From Kerstersia gyiorum (GTDB lineage Bacteria; Pseudomonadota; Gammaproteobacteria; Burkholderiales; Burkholderiaceae_B), in NCBI RefSeq assembly GCF_004216755.1, contig NZ_SGWZ01000002.1:310001-374000 (forward strand): a stretch of 64,000 nucleotides of DNA, read 5' to 3'. Positions 9,056-19,400 of the stretch are shown here, in pieces. The stretch's first letter is position 1; the number at the start of each line of letters is the position of its first letter. Under the pieces are notes generated by a model. That model was not told where the DNA came from. It worked only from the letters and a program-made list of their open reading frames with translations, and made no database searches. A program made the position numbers and the translations under genes.

Positions 9056-9773
9056 TATCCAGGCGCATGCCGCCGCGCAGGCAGTCCAGGGCGCACGTGA
9101 GCCGGTGCTGTCGGCGCGTCAGCTCGGCAAGGTCTATACCGATGGCCGCCTGACGGTGCCGGTATTGGAAAACGTCGATTTCGATGTCTATCCAGGGGAA
9201 ATGGTCGCCATCATCGGCGCATCGGGTTCCGGCAAAAGTACCTTGCTGCATCTGTTGGGTATGCTGGACCTGCCTTCCTCGGGCCAGGTCCGGGTGGGCG
9301 GCGTGGATACTGCCGGCCTGAGCGAAGGCGAACGCAGCGCATTGCGCAACCGCAAGCTGGGTTTTGTCTACCAGTTTCATCATCTGCTCTCCGGCTTCAC
9401 CGCGCTGGACAATGTTGCCATGCCGCTGATTGTCAGGCGCGAGTCACGCAAGCTGGCGCGGGAAAAGGCGGCGCTGGCGCTGGCCCAGGTGGGGCTGGCT
9501 GCGCGTGCCGAACATTCGCCCGGGCAGCTGTCGGGCGGTGAGCGGCAGCGCGTGGCCTTGGCGCGTGCGTTGGTTGGTGCGCCGGCCTGCGTGCTGGCTG
9601 ACGAGCCCACGGGCAATCTGGATCGCCAGACTGCCGATGAAGTCTTCGACGTCCTGGTGCGGGCCTACCGCGAATCCGGTACGGCCTTCGTCATCGTCAC
9701 GCACGATGCAGAATTGGCTGGGCGTGCCGATCGCCGCCTGATGATGAAAGGCGGCCGCCTGGAGGCGTTGTGA
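9045..9773 (+). CDS. lolD: Lipoprotein-releasing ABC transporter ATPase LolD
   Basis: Cytoplasmic ATPase that drives lipoprotein release. The 242 residues match the MacB/LolD subfamily. Walker A is GASGSGKST near residue 62, the Q-loop region is GFVYQFHHLL (LolD-typical), the signature is LSGGERQRVALARAL, and Walker B is VLADEPTGNLD. The H-loop is VIVTHD. The start overlaps the permease by 11 nt, so stoichiometric coupled translation is likely. Confidence 0.95.
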   Translation: MSIDIQAHAAAQAVQGAREPVLSARQLGKVYTDGRLTVPVLENVDFDVYPGEMVAIIGASGSGKSTLLHLLGMLDLPSSGQVRVGGVDTAGLSEGERSALRNRKLGFVYQFHHLLSGFTALDNVAMPLIVRRESRKLAREKAALALAQVGLAARAEHSPGQLSGGERQRVALARALVGAPACVLADEPTGNLDRQTADEVFDVLVRAYRESGTAFVIVTHDAELAGRADRRLMMKGGRLEAL

Positions 9774-9801
9774 CCGCCTTGCCGGTTACGGGGTAGCGGC
9801 C

Positions 9802-10641
9802 ATGCTCATTGACACCCATTGTCACCTGGATGCACCCGAACTTCGGCCTGACCGCCGTGAAGTGATTGCCGCAGCCGGCGCGGCGGGGGTGGCTGGCATC
9901 GTGATACCTGCCGTGGCGCGCAGCAACTTCAATGCGGTGCGCCGGCTGGCGCACGCAATGCCTGGTGGCGCTTATGCGCTGGGCATACACCCGCTGTATG
10001 TCGGCCAGGCCGGCAAAGACGATCTGCTGCGTTTGCGCCAGGAACTGCTGGCCCGCAAGGATGACCCCCGCCTGGTGGCGATTGGCGAAATCGGGCTGGA
10101 TTTTTTCGTGCCGGGGCTGGCGGAGGGCGAAGCTCGGGAACGGCAGGAATACTTCTATCAGGTACAACTCGACCTGGCGCTGGAAACCGGTTTGCCGGTG
10201 TTGCTGCATGTACGGCGGTCACAGGACGTGTTGCTCAAGCATTTGCGCCGCCGGGCTGCCATCGGCGGGATTGCCCACGCCTTCAATGGCAGCGCGCAAC
10301 AGGCGGAGATGTTTATCCGGCAGGGCTTCGCCCTGGGTATCGGTGGTGCCATGACCTATGCTCGCGCCCTGCAGATCCGCCGGCTGGCGGCCGCCGTTCC
10401 GCTTGCTCACCTGGTGTTGGAAACCGATGCCCCGGATATCCCGCCTGCCTGGCTGGTCGCGCCCGAGCGGCGCAACACGCCGGCGCAGGTGGCTCGCATC
10501 GCCGCCGAGCTGGCGCAGCTGAGGGGACTGACGGTAGAAGATGTTATTGATGCCACTGGGGCAACTGCCTGCCGGGTGCTGCCGCGCCTGGGACGGCTGC
10601 TGTCCGCACCCGGCCAGGCGCTTGCCGGCGTGGACGGCTAA
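9802..10641 (+). CDS. tatD: TatD-family metal-dependent deoxyribonuclease
   Basis: Two-metal TIM-barrel hydrolase, in family members a 3'-5' DNase/RNase. The 279 residues contain the first metal pair in IDTHCHLD, the bridging Glu in AIGEIGLDFF, His in LLHVRRSQDVL, HAFNGS, and the last Asp in LVLETDAPDIPP. It follows lolD after 28 nt and is probably in the same operon. Paralogues (TatD, YcfH, YjjV) are hard to separate by eye, so the symbol is by family. Confidence 0.87.
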   Translation: MLIDTHCHLDAPELRPDRREVIAAAGAAGVAGIVIPAVARSNFNAVRRLAHAMPGGAYALGIHPLYVGQAGKDDLLRLRQELLARKDDPRLVAIGEIGLDFFVPGLAEGEARERQEYFYQVQLDLALETGLPVLLHVRRSQDVLLKHLRRRAAIGGIAHAFNGSAQQAEMFIRQGFALGIGGAMTYARALQIRRLAAAVPLAHLVLETDAPDIPPAWLVAPERRNTPAQVARIAAELAQLRGLTVEDVIDATGATACRVLPRLGRLLSAPGQALAGVDG

Positions 10642-10818
10642 CCGCAGGAATATCTAACAGCAAGAGCAGACCCCGAACAGCCGCCGATTGGCGAATCGCT
10701 GCGCTGTGCGCCGTCTCGTGCCGACCTGTCTATGTGCTGTTTTCAGCACGCTCTGGCTCGCCTCTGGCGGTGTTGCGCCGGATACTGCAGGGCATGAACG
10801 TGGCGGGGAGGGGGCAAG

Positions 10819-13356
10819 ATGCGGGCGTGGATGCTGGCATTCGTGGCAGGCTGCTGCATCGTGCAATGGCTGCCGGCCTTGCCCAGTGCGGCCGAGCGTT
10901 GGAAGGCGCTCATAGGCGCGGTGCTGGTGCTTGTGCCGATGGGGCTGCCGTGGTTAATGCAGCGGCGTTTTGCCCTGGCAGGCAGGGGAAGTGCCATTGT
11001 GTGCGGGCGCCTGTTTTTGTTGCTGTGCCTGCTGGGGTCAGGCTGCCTGTTGGGCACGGCCTGGGCGGCATGGCAGGGGCAGTGGCGCCTGGACGATGCT
11101 CTGGCGAACCACAACGTGGACGAAGTCAGCCGCGTGCTCATGCGCGTGGCTGGGTTGCCGCAGCGCATCGCGCGTGGCTGGCGCTTTGAAGCGGACGTGC
11201 TGTCGTCCATCCCGTCGGGTGTGCCGGAACGTATCCTGGTGTCCTGGCTGGTGCAGGGCGGTTCGCCAGGAGCTGCGGAATTGTCGGGAGAACAACTGGC
11301 CGACATGCTGCCGGAACCCGTGCCGGGCGAGGTCTGGCGTGCCGCGCTGGTGTTGCGGCCGCCTGCCGGAACGCGAAATCCGCATCTGTTCGATTATGAA
11401 GGCCTGATGTTTTCGCGCGGCATCCGGGCGCTGGGGACCGTGCGCGGCACGCCGGTACGGGTGGAGGGGCAGGCAGCCGGGTTTTCGGTTGGCGTGGCCG
11501 TCGAACGCTTGCGCCATCATCTGCGCCAGCGCATGCAGCACGACTTGACCCAGGCCCGCTACGGTGCGGTGATGATTGCATTGGCGCTGGGCGATCAGGC
11601 CGGCGTCAGCCCTGAAGACTGGCGCGTTTTCAATGGTTCGGGCATCACGCATCTGGTATCCATCAGCGGCTCACATGTCACCTTGCTGGCAGGCATGGCC
11701 GCCTGGCTGGCCATGCGGGCGTGGCGCCGGGGGCGCTGGCGCGGACGCGGTTGGGCCGAACGCTGGCCGGCGCAGCAGGCTGGGGCGCTGGTGGCACTGT
11801 TGCTGGCTGGGGCCTATTGCTTGCTGGCCGGTTGGGGCGTTCCCGCCAGAAGGACTTTTTTCATGCTGGCAGTGACATTGGGGGCCTTGATGCTGCGCCT
11901 GCCCTTGTCGGGCAGCCATGTGCTGGCCTTGGCGGCCGCGGCGGTGGTGGCGCTGGACCCCTGGGCGGTGTTGTCGGCGGGCTTCTGGCTGTCTTTTGCG
12001 GCGGTGACGGTGCTGATGGCTTTAGTCGTGGTGCCGGCGGGGCGCAGCGATGGCCAGTCATGGTGTTTGCGCGCCTGGCACCGGCTGCGGCCAGCTGCCG
12101 CATTGCAATGGGCCATCACCCTGGCGCTGCTGCCCGCGCTGGCCCTGATGTTCCAGCAATTGCCGTTGTTATCGCCCTTGGCCAATGCATTGGCAATTCC
12201 GGTGGTGGGCGCCCTGGTCACTCCGCTGGTCGTGATGTCTGCCGTGCTCTATCCGTTGCCGGGGCTTGGGTGGCTGGCAACGCTGGGGGTGACGGCGGCG
12301 CATGCGCTGTTTGAGGCGATGATGTGGCCGATACAGATCATGGGGCGCCAACCCTGGGCCTTGCTGGATGTCGCCGCGCCGCCGAACGGCTGGTTGTTTT
12401 TGGCCGGTGTGGGCGTCTGGTGGGCCCTGCGGCCGCCGGGCTGGCCGCTGCGTGCAGCAGGCTGGCTGCTCATGCTGCCGGCGCTGGGCTGGTCGCCGCC
12501 GCGGCCGGCGCAAGGCGAATGGCGCATTAGCGCCATGGATGTCGGGCAGGGCACGGCCATCCTGGTGGAGACGGCCAGTGGCGCCACGCTGTTCGATACC
12601 GGCGTGCGCTATGGGCCGCAATCCGATGCCGGCGAACGTATCGTCTGGCCTTATCTGCGCGCGCAGGGCTGGCGCCGGCTGGAAGAACTGGTGGTATCTC
12701 ATGCGGATATCGACCATGCCGGCGGTGTGCGCAGCGTACTCTCGGCATTGCCGGTCGCGCATGCCTATGCGTCCTTTGATCTGCATGCCTTCCTGCGCCG
12801 GGAGGCACGCCTGGGGCTGGGCGAACTGGCCCCGAGGCATTATCCAGGCGAACTTTCCCTGTGCCGGGATGGGCAGGGATGGCAGCGGGACGGGGTGCGC
12901 TTCCGTTTCGTCCATCCCCAGGCGCCAGTGGGCAAGCCCTGGTGGCGTGGCGTCAATGCCGACAGTTGTGTCCTGAAAGTGGAAGGGGCATACCACGGCG
13001 CTTTGCTGACGGGTGATATCGGCGCGGCCCAGGAGCGCCAACTGCTCGCTCGGGGAGAGGCTGGCGCCGACTGGATCGCCGCGGCGCATCACGGTTCGGG
13101 ATCGTCGTCGGACGCCGGGTTTGTGCTGGCCAGTGGCGCTCAGCATGTGGTGGCGCAGATGGGGGCCTGGAACCGCTACCGGCATCCGCATCCGGCCGTT
13201 GCCTTGCGCTGGCAGCAGGCCGGGGCTGTATTTTGGCGCTCCGACAGGCATGGTGCTGTCATTGCCCATTCGCGGGCTTCAGGCCTGCAGGTTCATGCCG
13301 AGCGGCAGGTCTCACGACGCTATTGGCAATACGACCCGCTGGCTGGCATGCAGTGA
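10819..13356 (+). CDS. comEC: DNA internalisation protein ComEC/Rec2
   Basis: Inner-membrane channel that passes single-stranded DNA into the cytoplasm during natural transformation. The 845 residues show several N-terminal helices, a central Competence domain (GITHLVSISGSHVTLLAG near 275), many further helices, and a C-terminal metallo-beta-lactamase-fold domain starting near 570 (AMDVGQGTAILVET). The metal motif is SHADIDHAGG. GVNADSCVLKVEG and AAHHGSGSSSDAGF are typical of the C-terminal domain. The start was chosen at the ATG after GAGGGGGCAAG (10819). The protein is full length, but no other competence gene is in the window, so transformability cannot be judged. Confidence 0.93.
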   Translation: MRAWMLAFVAGCCIVQWLPALPSAAERWKALIGAVLVLVPMGLPWLMQRRFALAGRGSAIVCGRLFLLLCLLGSGCLLGTAWAAWQGQWRLDDALANHNVDEVSRVLMRVAGLPQRIARGWRFEADVLSSIPSGVPERILVSWLVQGGSPGAAELSGEQLADMLPEPVPGEVWRAALVLRPPAGTRNPHLFDYEGLMFSRGIRALGTVRGTPVRVEGQAAGFSVGVAVERLRHHLRQRMQHDLTQARYGAVMIALALGDQAGVSPEDWRVFNGSGITHLVSISGSHVTLLAGMAAWLAMRAWRRGRWRGRGWAERWPAQQAGALVALLLAGAYCLLAGWGVPARRTFFMLAVTLGALMLRLPLSGSHVLALAAAAVVALDPWAVLSAGFWLSFAAVTVLMALVVVPAGRSDGQSWCLRAWHRLRPAAALQWAITLALLPALALMFQQLPLLSPLANALAIPVVGALVTPLVVMSAVLYPLPGLGWLATLGVTAAHALFEAMMWPIQIMGRQPWALLDVAAPPNGWLFLAGVGVWWALRPPGWPLRAAGWLLMLPALGWSPPRPAQGEWRISAMDVGQGTAILVETASGATLFDTGVRYGPQSDAGERIVWPYLRAQGWRRLEELVVSHADIDHAGGVRSVLSALPVAHAYASFDLHAFLRREARLGLGELAPRHYPGELSLCRDGQGWQRDGVRFRFVHPQAPVGKPWWRGVNADSCVLKVEGAYHGALLTGDIGAAQERQLLARGEAGADWIAAAHHGSGSSSDAGFVLASGAQHVVAQMGAWNRYRHPHPAVALRWQQAGAVFWRSDRHGAVIAHSRASGLQVHAERQVSRRYWQYDPLAGMQ

Positions 13357-13437
13357 TCATGGGCCGGCGTGTCACCCTGGGGCTTTTGCGCTATTGTTGG
13401 AGTGCGCAGGGATGTAGGGTGGCCGTGGCCATTGTTC

Positions 13438-13521
13438 AGCAGGCAGCATCCATTAGGCAGCACTCGTTAGCCAGCACTCGTTAGCCAGCATTCGTTAGTT
13501 AGTATGTTTTAGTTAGTATTC
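13438..13521. repeat. Six-copy degenerate 14-bp tandem repeat
   Basis: Units with consensus near GTTAGCCAGCACTC abut exactly: 13438, 13452, 13466, 13480, 13494 and 13508, each 14 bp. Units at 13466 and 13480 differ at one base. The first (13438-13451) matches the next at 10/14 and the last two diverge to GTTAGTTAGTATxT forms. The array ends 74 nt before the hydrolase start codon. Confidence 0.9.
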
Positions 13522-13595
13522 TTTCCGACAGCAGCAGGCCATCATGGTTGACGGCCAGTCCGTATTTCCGTGCAAGCCACCAACAGGAGCCTTTC

Positions 13596-14537
13596 ATGTC
13601 CAATCCTCGTCTGGAAAGTGTTGTCTGTGCCAGTCCGGCCGGTATGCACCGCATGGCCTATTGGGAATGGGGCGATCCCGCCAATACGGATGTCGTGCTG
13701 TGTGTGCATGGCCTGACCCGGACGGGCCGGGACTTCGATGCGCTGGCGCGGGCCTTGTCCAACGATTTTCGGGTGGTCTGCCCGGATATTGCTGGCCGTG
13801 GGGAATCTGACTGGCTGGCCAATCCGGTGTTCTATTCCGTACCGCAATACGTCGCCGATCTCACAACTCTGTTCGCACGTATCCGGCCCAGGCGGTTGGC
13901 CTGGGTGGGTACTTCTATGGGCGGGTTGATCGGCATGGCTTTTGCGGGCGCTCTGGCGGCAGCCCGACGTACGCCGGGCAAGGGTCCGGGGGCGGCGGCC
14001 AAGGCAGCGGCGCTGCCGGCGCTCTCGGGCATGGTTCTCAATGATGTCGGGCCGCATGTGGGGGTTGCAGGGCTGATGCGCATTGCTTCCTACGTGGGCA
14101 GACGTAATGTCTTTGCCAGTTTCGAAGATGCCGTGGCGGAAATGAAGGCGGTGGCTGCGCCGTATGGTCCGCATACCGATGCGCAATGGCGCGAACTCGC
14201 CCGCCATGCCTATATGCAGCACGAGGGAGCCTGGGTGCCGAACTATGATCCGGGCATTGCCATGGGGCTGGCGCCGCCGGACGGAATGAGTCAGGCGGCA
14301 GCCGAACAGATGCTGTGGCAATGCTACGAGACGCTGGACGGCCCGGTCCTGATCCTGCGGGGAGCGCAGTCCGATATCCTGGTGCCGGCAACGGTCGAGG
14401 GTATGCTGGCGGCGCGCCAGGATGCGCGCCTGGTCGAATTCGAAGGCGTTGGCCATGCGCCGTCCCTGTTGCAGGAGGATCAGATCGCAGCGGTGGCTGC
14501 GTTCCTGCGGCAGGCCGTTTTAAAATGGCCATCATGA
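13596..14537 (+). CDS. Alpha/beta hydrolase
   Basis: Probable serine hydrolase or esterase of unknown substrate. From the ATG at 13596, which has CAGGAG 7 nt upstream, the protein is 313 residues. The oxyanion region is VHGLTRTGRDF, the nucleophile elbow is GTSMGG (Ser), the acid is in GAQSDILVP, and the His is in EGVGHAPSL. This order is typical of the fold. An earlier in-frame ATG at 13548 lacks a good ribosome site. The stop overlaps the start of the PHP-domain gene as ATGA, implying coupled translation. Confidence 0.88.
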   Translation: MSNPRLESVVCASPAGMHRMAYWEWGDPANTDVVLCVHGLTRTGRDFDALARALSNDFRVVCPDIAGRGESDWLANPVFYSVPQYVADLTTLFARIRPRRLAWVGTSMGGLIGMAFAGALAAARRTPGKGPGAAAKAAALPALSGMVLNDVGPHVGVAGLMRIASYVGRRNVFASFEDAVAEMKAVAAPYGPHTDAQWRELARHAYMQHEGAWVPNYDPGIAMGLAPPDGMSQAAAEQMLWQCYETLDGPVLILRGAQSDILVPATVEGMLAARQDARLVEFEGVGHAPSLLQEDQIAAVAAFLRQAVLKWPS

Positions 14538-15427
14538 ATACTGACCGTACTGCCGGGATCACGCCTGAGGGCTACCAGTTGCCCGCGGGGCAAACGATCT
14601 GCTTCGATCTGCATTGCCACTCGCTGGCTTCAGATGGCGCGCTGGCGCCCGCTGCCGTCGCGCGGCGCGCGGCGGCCAATGGCGTGAAGGTCTGGTCGCT
14701 GACCGACCATGATGAACTGCGTGGCCTGGACGAGGCAGAAACCGAGGCAGTGGCCCTGGGCCTGTGCTTCGTCAACGGCGTGGAAATTTCCGTGACCTGG
14801 GCGGGGCATACCGTGCACATCGTGGGCCTGGCCTTCGACCGTCGCCATCCTGTGCTGGTGCAGGGGCTGGCAGACATCCGGCGCGACCGCAGCGAGCGCG
14901 CGGAGCGTATTGGCCGGCGGTTTGCCGAATTGGGCATAGAAGGCACCTACGAGGGAGCGCTGGCGCTGGCCGGCAATGAAAACCTCCTGAGCCGCACCCA
15001 CTTCGCGCGTTATCTGCTGCAGGCAGGCCATGTGGAAAACGTGCAGCAGGCCTTCGACCTCTACCTCCAGGATGGCGGGCCGGCGCAAGTGCCCATGAAG
15101 TGGGCCACGCTTGAAGATGCAGTTTCCTGGATTCGCGCCGCTGGCGGGGTGGCGGTCATCGCTCACCCCGGACGCTATCGCTACACACCCGTGCAGTTCG
15201 ATGGCCTGTTTTCGACCTTCCGTGATCTGGGCGGAACGGCCATCGAGGTCGTGACTGGCAGCCATCGCCCGGAACAATATGCCGAGTACGAATCCGTAGC
15301 GCGTTATTACGGGTTCAGGGCGTCCTGCGGTTCGGACTTCCATAGCACCACCGAAAGCCGGGCGGATCTGGGCAGCCTGCCGCCGCTGCCTGCCAGCCTC
15401 ACGCCTGTGTGGCGGGACTGGTTCTGA
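14534..15427 (+). CDS. rnm: PHP-domain phosphoesterase, RNase AM/YciV (TrpH) type
   Basis: Family members are 5'-3' exonucleases that mature rRNA 5' ends, and nucleoside 3',5'-bisphosphate phosphatases. The 297 residues carry the PHP metal set: DLHCHSLASDG at the start, SLTDHDEL, FVNGVEIS, VAVIAHPGRY and CGSDFHS. The start overlaps the stop of the hydrolase (ATGA at 14534-14537), which fixes it over the many upstream in-frame codons. Which of the two reported activities dominates cannot be read from sequence. Confidence 0.87.
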   Translation: MNTDRTAGITPEGYQLPAGQTICFDLHCHSLASDGALAPAAVARRAAANGVKVWSLTDHDELRGLDEAETEAVALGLCFVNGVEISVTWAGHTVHIVGLAFDRRHPVLVQGLADIRRDRSERAERIGRRFAELGIEGTYEGALALAGNENLLSRTHFARYLLQAGHVENVQQAFDLYLQDGGPAQVPMKWATLEDAVSWIRAAGGVAVIAHPGRYRYTPVQFDGLFSTFRDLGGTAIEVVTGSHRPEQYAEYESVARYYGFRASCGSDFHSTTESRADLGSLPPLPASLTPVWRDWF

Positions 15428-15517
15428 GCCGGCAGCTTTCCATGAGGATGAGCGAGCCGCACCATCGGCCCGCCGGGTCCAGGGTGGGGCGTCGCAGCAA
15501 CATAAAAGGTAGGGGAA

Positions 15518-16069
15518 ATGAACAAGGCATTCGTCAAGGAAACCGACAGGGACGATGATGATGAGTTGCCCGAGGCCCAGGCGCTGCCTTCGGGCTCACG
15601 CAACTACATGACACCGCAGGGCTTTCAGGCCATGCGAGACGAACTGGCGCACCTGATGACGGTGGAGCGCCCGGAAGTCGTTTCGATTGTTTCCTGGGCG
15701 GCATCCAATGGCGACCGTTCCGAGAACGGCGACTACCTGTACGGCAAGAAGCGCCTGCGTGAAATCGACAGGCGCATGCGTTTCCTGACCAAGCGCCTGG
15801 AAATTGCAGAGGTTGTCGACCCTGCCTTGCAGCCCAATCGCGACCAGGTTTTCTTTGGGGCTACCGTCACCTATGAAAACCAGGACGGCGAGAGCCATAC
15901 CGTCACGATCGTCGGCGTGGACGAGGCGGAACCGCTGGCGGGCAAGATCAGCTGGATTTCACCCGTGGCGCGTGCGCTGATCAAGGCGCGCGAAGGCGAT
16001 ACGGTGGTGCTGCGCACACCTGGCGGCATCCAGGAACTCGATATCGTCGAAGTGTCTTATCCGGACTGA
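15518..16069 (+). CDS. greB: Transcription elongation factor GreB
   Basis: Rescues backtracked RNA polymerase by stimulating transcript cleavage. The 183 residues have an N-terminal coiled coil (about 30-105) with SNGDRSENGDYLYGKKRLRE and a C-terminal FKBP-like globular domain ending GIQELDIVEVSYPD. The N-terminal acidic tail (DRDDDDEL) is an extra relative to E. coli GreB (158 residues). GDRSENGDYLYGK rather than the GreA equivalent supports GreB. A GGTAGGGG sequence precedes the ATG. Confidence 0.92.
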   Translation: MNKAFVKETDRDDDDELPEAQALPSGSRNYMTPQGFQAMRDELAHLMTVERPEVVSIVSWAASNGDRSENGDYLYGKKRLREIDRRMRFLTKRLEIAEVVDPALQPNRDQVFFGATVTYENQDGESHTVTIVGVDEAEPLAGKISWISPVARALIKAREGDTVVLRTPGGIQELDIVEVSYPD

Positions 16070-16447
16070 GTCCAGGCCCTTGCGCAAGCCTGGGCCTGCA
16101 GGTGAAGGCTTGCGGACATTTTTCATGCTGCGCCGCAGGCGCTCCTCGCGGGCGTTCCTTGTTCCTGTATGGTGCTGCAGAACGTCAGTTCCCCAGCCCG
16201 ATCCCCACAGTCCGTCTTTTCGGCCAGTCCGGCGTGCGGGCAGTGGAGGGCGGCCGGCGTGGTGTTTCTGCCCAGGTTCGGGCAACGGGTGATATCCGGG
16301 CAGGACACTGGGTTAAAATCGGGATCTTGATTCATCCTGCCCTGCGGCGCTGATGGGCGCCAAGCCCGAAGCTGGTGCAGGGCAGGCATCCTTGGCCTGC
16401 CTGATCCGGCCATTCCCTCCTTCTTTTGCCCGAGCGCGTATTTCCCC
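16070..16447. other. 378-nt greB-purL intergenic region
   Basis: No gene is supported. A GC-rich inverted repeat after greB (CCAGGC at 16072-16077 with GCCTGG at 16088-16093) could aid termination but has no T-run. A TTAAAAT at 16314-16320 could be part of the purL promoter, without a clear -35 element. Confidence 0.4.
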
Positions 16448-19400
16448 GTGTCCTCATCGCTTCTTATCATTCCCGGTTCCTCCGCCCTGTCCGCATTCCG
16501 CCGCGAGCGCCTGCTTGCCCAACTGCACAAGGCGGGATTGCCCGTGGCCGATGTCGCCGCGTATTACGAACACTTTGCCTGGGCGGAGACGCCCCTGGAC
16601 GACGCCGGGCGCGAGCGCCTGGCGCTGGCGCTCAATGGCGGCAAGCCGGTGGGCGGTACCGAAGCCGGCAAGGATGCTCTGGTGCTGCGGGTGATTCCCC
16701 GCCTGGGCACGATTTCCCCGTGGGCCAGCAAAACGACCGATATCCTGCAGAATTGCAGCCTGGAGAACGTACGCCGGGTGGAGCGCGGTGTGCGTTATGT
16801 GCTGACGCTGCAACGCGGCTTGCTGGGCACGCGCAAACTCGACGCGCAGCAATTGGCGCAGGCCGCCGCCTGCCTGCACGACCGCATGACGGAAACCGTG
16901 GTGGATGCCGATTTCGATGGCAGCGCGTTGTTTGCCGAGCTGCAGGGCAAGCCGCTGGCGACCGTGCCCGTGCTGGAGCAGGGCAGGGTGGCGCTTGAAC
17001 GCGCCAATACGGAACTGGGTCTGGCGCTGTCCGATGACGAGATCGACTATCTGCTGAAGTCCTTCGGCGATCTGGGCCGCAACCCCACCGATGTTGAGCT
17101 GATGATGTTCGCGCAGGCCAACAGTGAACATTGCCGCCACAAGATTTTCAATGCCAGCTGGGTCATTGACGGACAGCCGCAGGAACAGACACTGTTCGGC
17201 ATGATTCGTGCCACCCATGCAGCGCAGCCGCTGGGCACCATCGTTGCCTATTCGGATAATGCCGCCATCATGGAAGGCGGCACGGCGCAGCGTTTCTATC
17301 CTGGCGCACAGGCAGAGCTGGGCGAGCGTACCTACGGCCGTCGCGAAGCCACGGTGCATACGCTCATGAAGGTGGAAACCCACAATCACCCGACGGCCAT
17401 CGCGCCGTTCCCCGGCGCATCTACCGGTGCTGGCGGCGAAATCCGCGACGAAGGCGCGACCGGGCGCGGGTCCAAGCCCAAGGCCGGCCTGACGGGCTTT
17501 ACGGTGTCGCACCTGCGTTTCGATGATGCGGTCCAGCCCTGGGAAAACGATCATCATGGCCTGCCCGACCGGATCGCATCGCCGCTGGATATCATGATCG
17601 AGGGCCCGCTTGGCGGCGCAGCCTTCAATAACGAATTCGGCCGGCCCAACTTGCTGGGCTATTTCCGCACTTACGAGCAGACCACTGAAGACGGTCGCTG
17701 GGGGTATCACAAGCCCATCATGATTGCGGGCGGCCTGGGCAGCATCGACGGCGATCAGACCCACAAGCTGGGCATTCCGCCGGGTTCGCTGCTGATCCAG
17801 CTGGGCGGTCCCGGCCTGCGCATCGGCATGGGCGGCGGGGCAGCGTCCAGCATGGGTGTCGGTGCCAACAGCGCCGAACTTGATTTCGACTCCGTGCAGC
17901 GCGGCAATCCGGAAATCGAACGCCGTGCGCAGGAAGTCATTGATGCCTGCTGGCGTCAGGGTACGGAAAATCCCATCCTGGCCATCCACGACGTGGGCGC
18001 AGGCGGTCTGTCCAATGCCTTCCCCGAACTGGTTAATGATGCCGGCCGTGGCGCCATTTTCGATTTGCGCCGGGTGCCGGTGGAAGAATCGGGCATGTCG
18101 CCGGCGGAAATCTGGAGCAATGAATCGCAGGAGCGCTACGTGCTGGCCATCCTGCCTGAGGACCTGGCGCGTTTCGATGCCCTGGCCCGGCGCGAGCGCT
18201 GCCCCTATGCCGTGGTCGGCATCACTACGGAGGAGCGCCGCCTGAAGGTGGTGGACGGCGCGCGTGGCACTGATGCCGAATTGTTTGCCGGGCTGCCGTC
18301 CCTGCCAGCGGATGTCATGGCTGCTCCGTCGGCCGAGCCGCATCCGGTCGATGTGCCCATGGATGTCATCCTGGGCAAGCCGCCGCGCATGCTGCGCGAC
18401 GTCCAGCATCGTGCGCCCAAGGGCAGCCCGCTGGACCTGACGCTGATCTCGCTCGACGATGCGGCAGAACGCGTGCTGCGTCATCCTACCGTGGCGAACA
18501 AGAGTTTCCTCATCACCATTGGTGACCGTACTGTGGGCGGGCTGTCCAGCCGTGACCAGATGGTCGGTCCGTGGCAAGTGCCGGTGGCGGATTGTGCCGT
18601 GACGTTGGCCGATCATGACGGGTTCCGTGGCGAGGCGATGGCGATGGGCGAGCGTACCCCGCTGGCTGTGCTGGACGCCCCGGCCTCGGGCCGCATGGCA
18701 GTGGCTGAGGCGCTGACCAATCTGGTGGCAGCTGACGTCGGCCGTCTGGAAGATATCAAGCTATCCGCCAACTGGATGGCGGCCTGCGGTTCTGCCGGAC
18801 AGGACGCTGCGCTGTTCGACACCGTCTCGGCCGTGAGTGAATTGTGTCAGCAGGTGGGTCTGTCGATCCCGGTGGGCAAGGATTCCCTGTCCATGAAGAC
18901 CGGCTGGGAAGAAGCGGGCGAGCGGCGTGAAGTGGTGTCTCCGGTGTCGCTGATCGTCACGGCCTTTGCGCCGGTGGCAGACGTGCGCAACAGCCTGACG
19001 CCGCAACTGCGCACCGATCTGGGCAATACCGTATTGATCCTGGTGGACCTGGGGCAGGGCAAGCACCGCCTGGGGGCGTCTATCCTGGCGCAGGCCTTCA
19101 ACCAATTGGGCGAAGCCGTGCCGGATATCGACGATGCGGAATCCCTGCGCGCATTCTTTGCCGCCATTCGTGCGCTGGCCGAAGCGGGCAGCATCCTGGC
19201 CTACCATGATCGCTCCGACGGCGGCCTGTACGCTACGGTTTGCGAAATGGCGTTTGCCGGCCATACCGGTGTGTCGGTCAACCTCGACATGCTGACCTTC
19301 GATGCCAACGTGGCCGACTGGGGCGACTACAAAATCCGGCCGGAACAGGTTTCCGTGCAGCGCGCTGAAGCGACGCTCAAGGCCTTGTTCGCCGAAGAGG

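Noticed and set aside
10642..10818. Possible leader peptide or small gene between tatD and comEC
   Set aside because: Short frames lack ribosome sites and coding character.
13438..13521. CRISPR array
   Set aside because: The 14-bp units abut without spacers.
16454..18616. 720-codon minus-strand frame antisense to purL
   Set aside because: Repetitive Arg/Gln/His-rich antisense sequence without family features.
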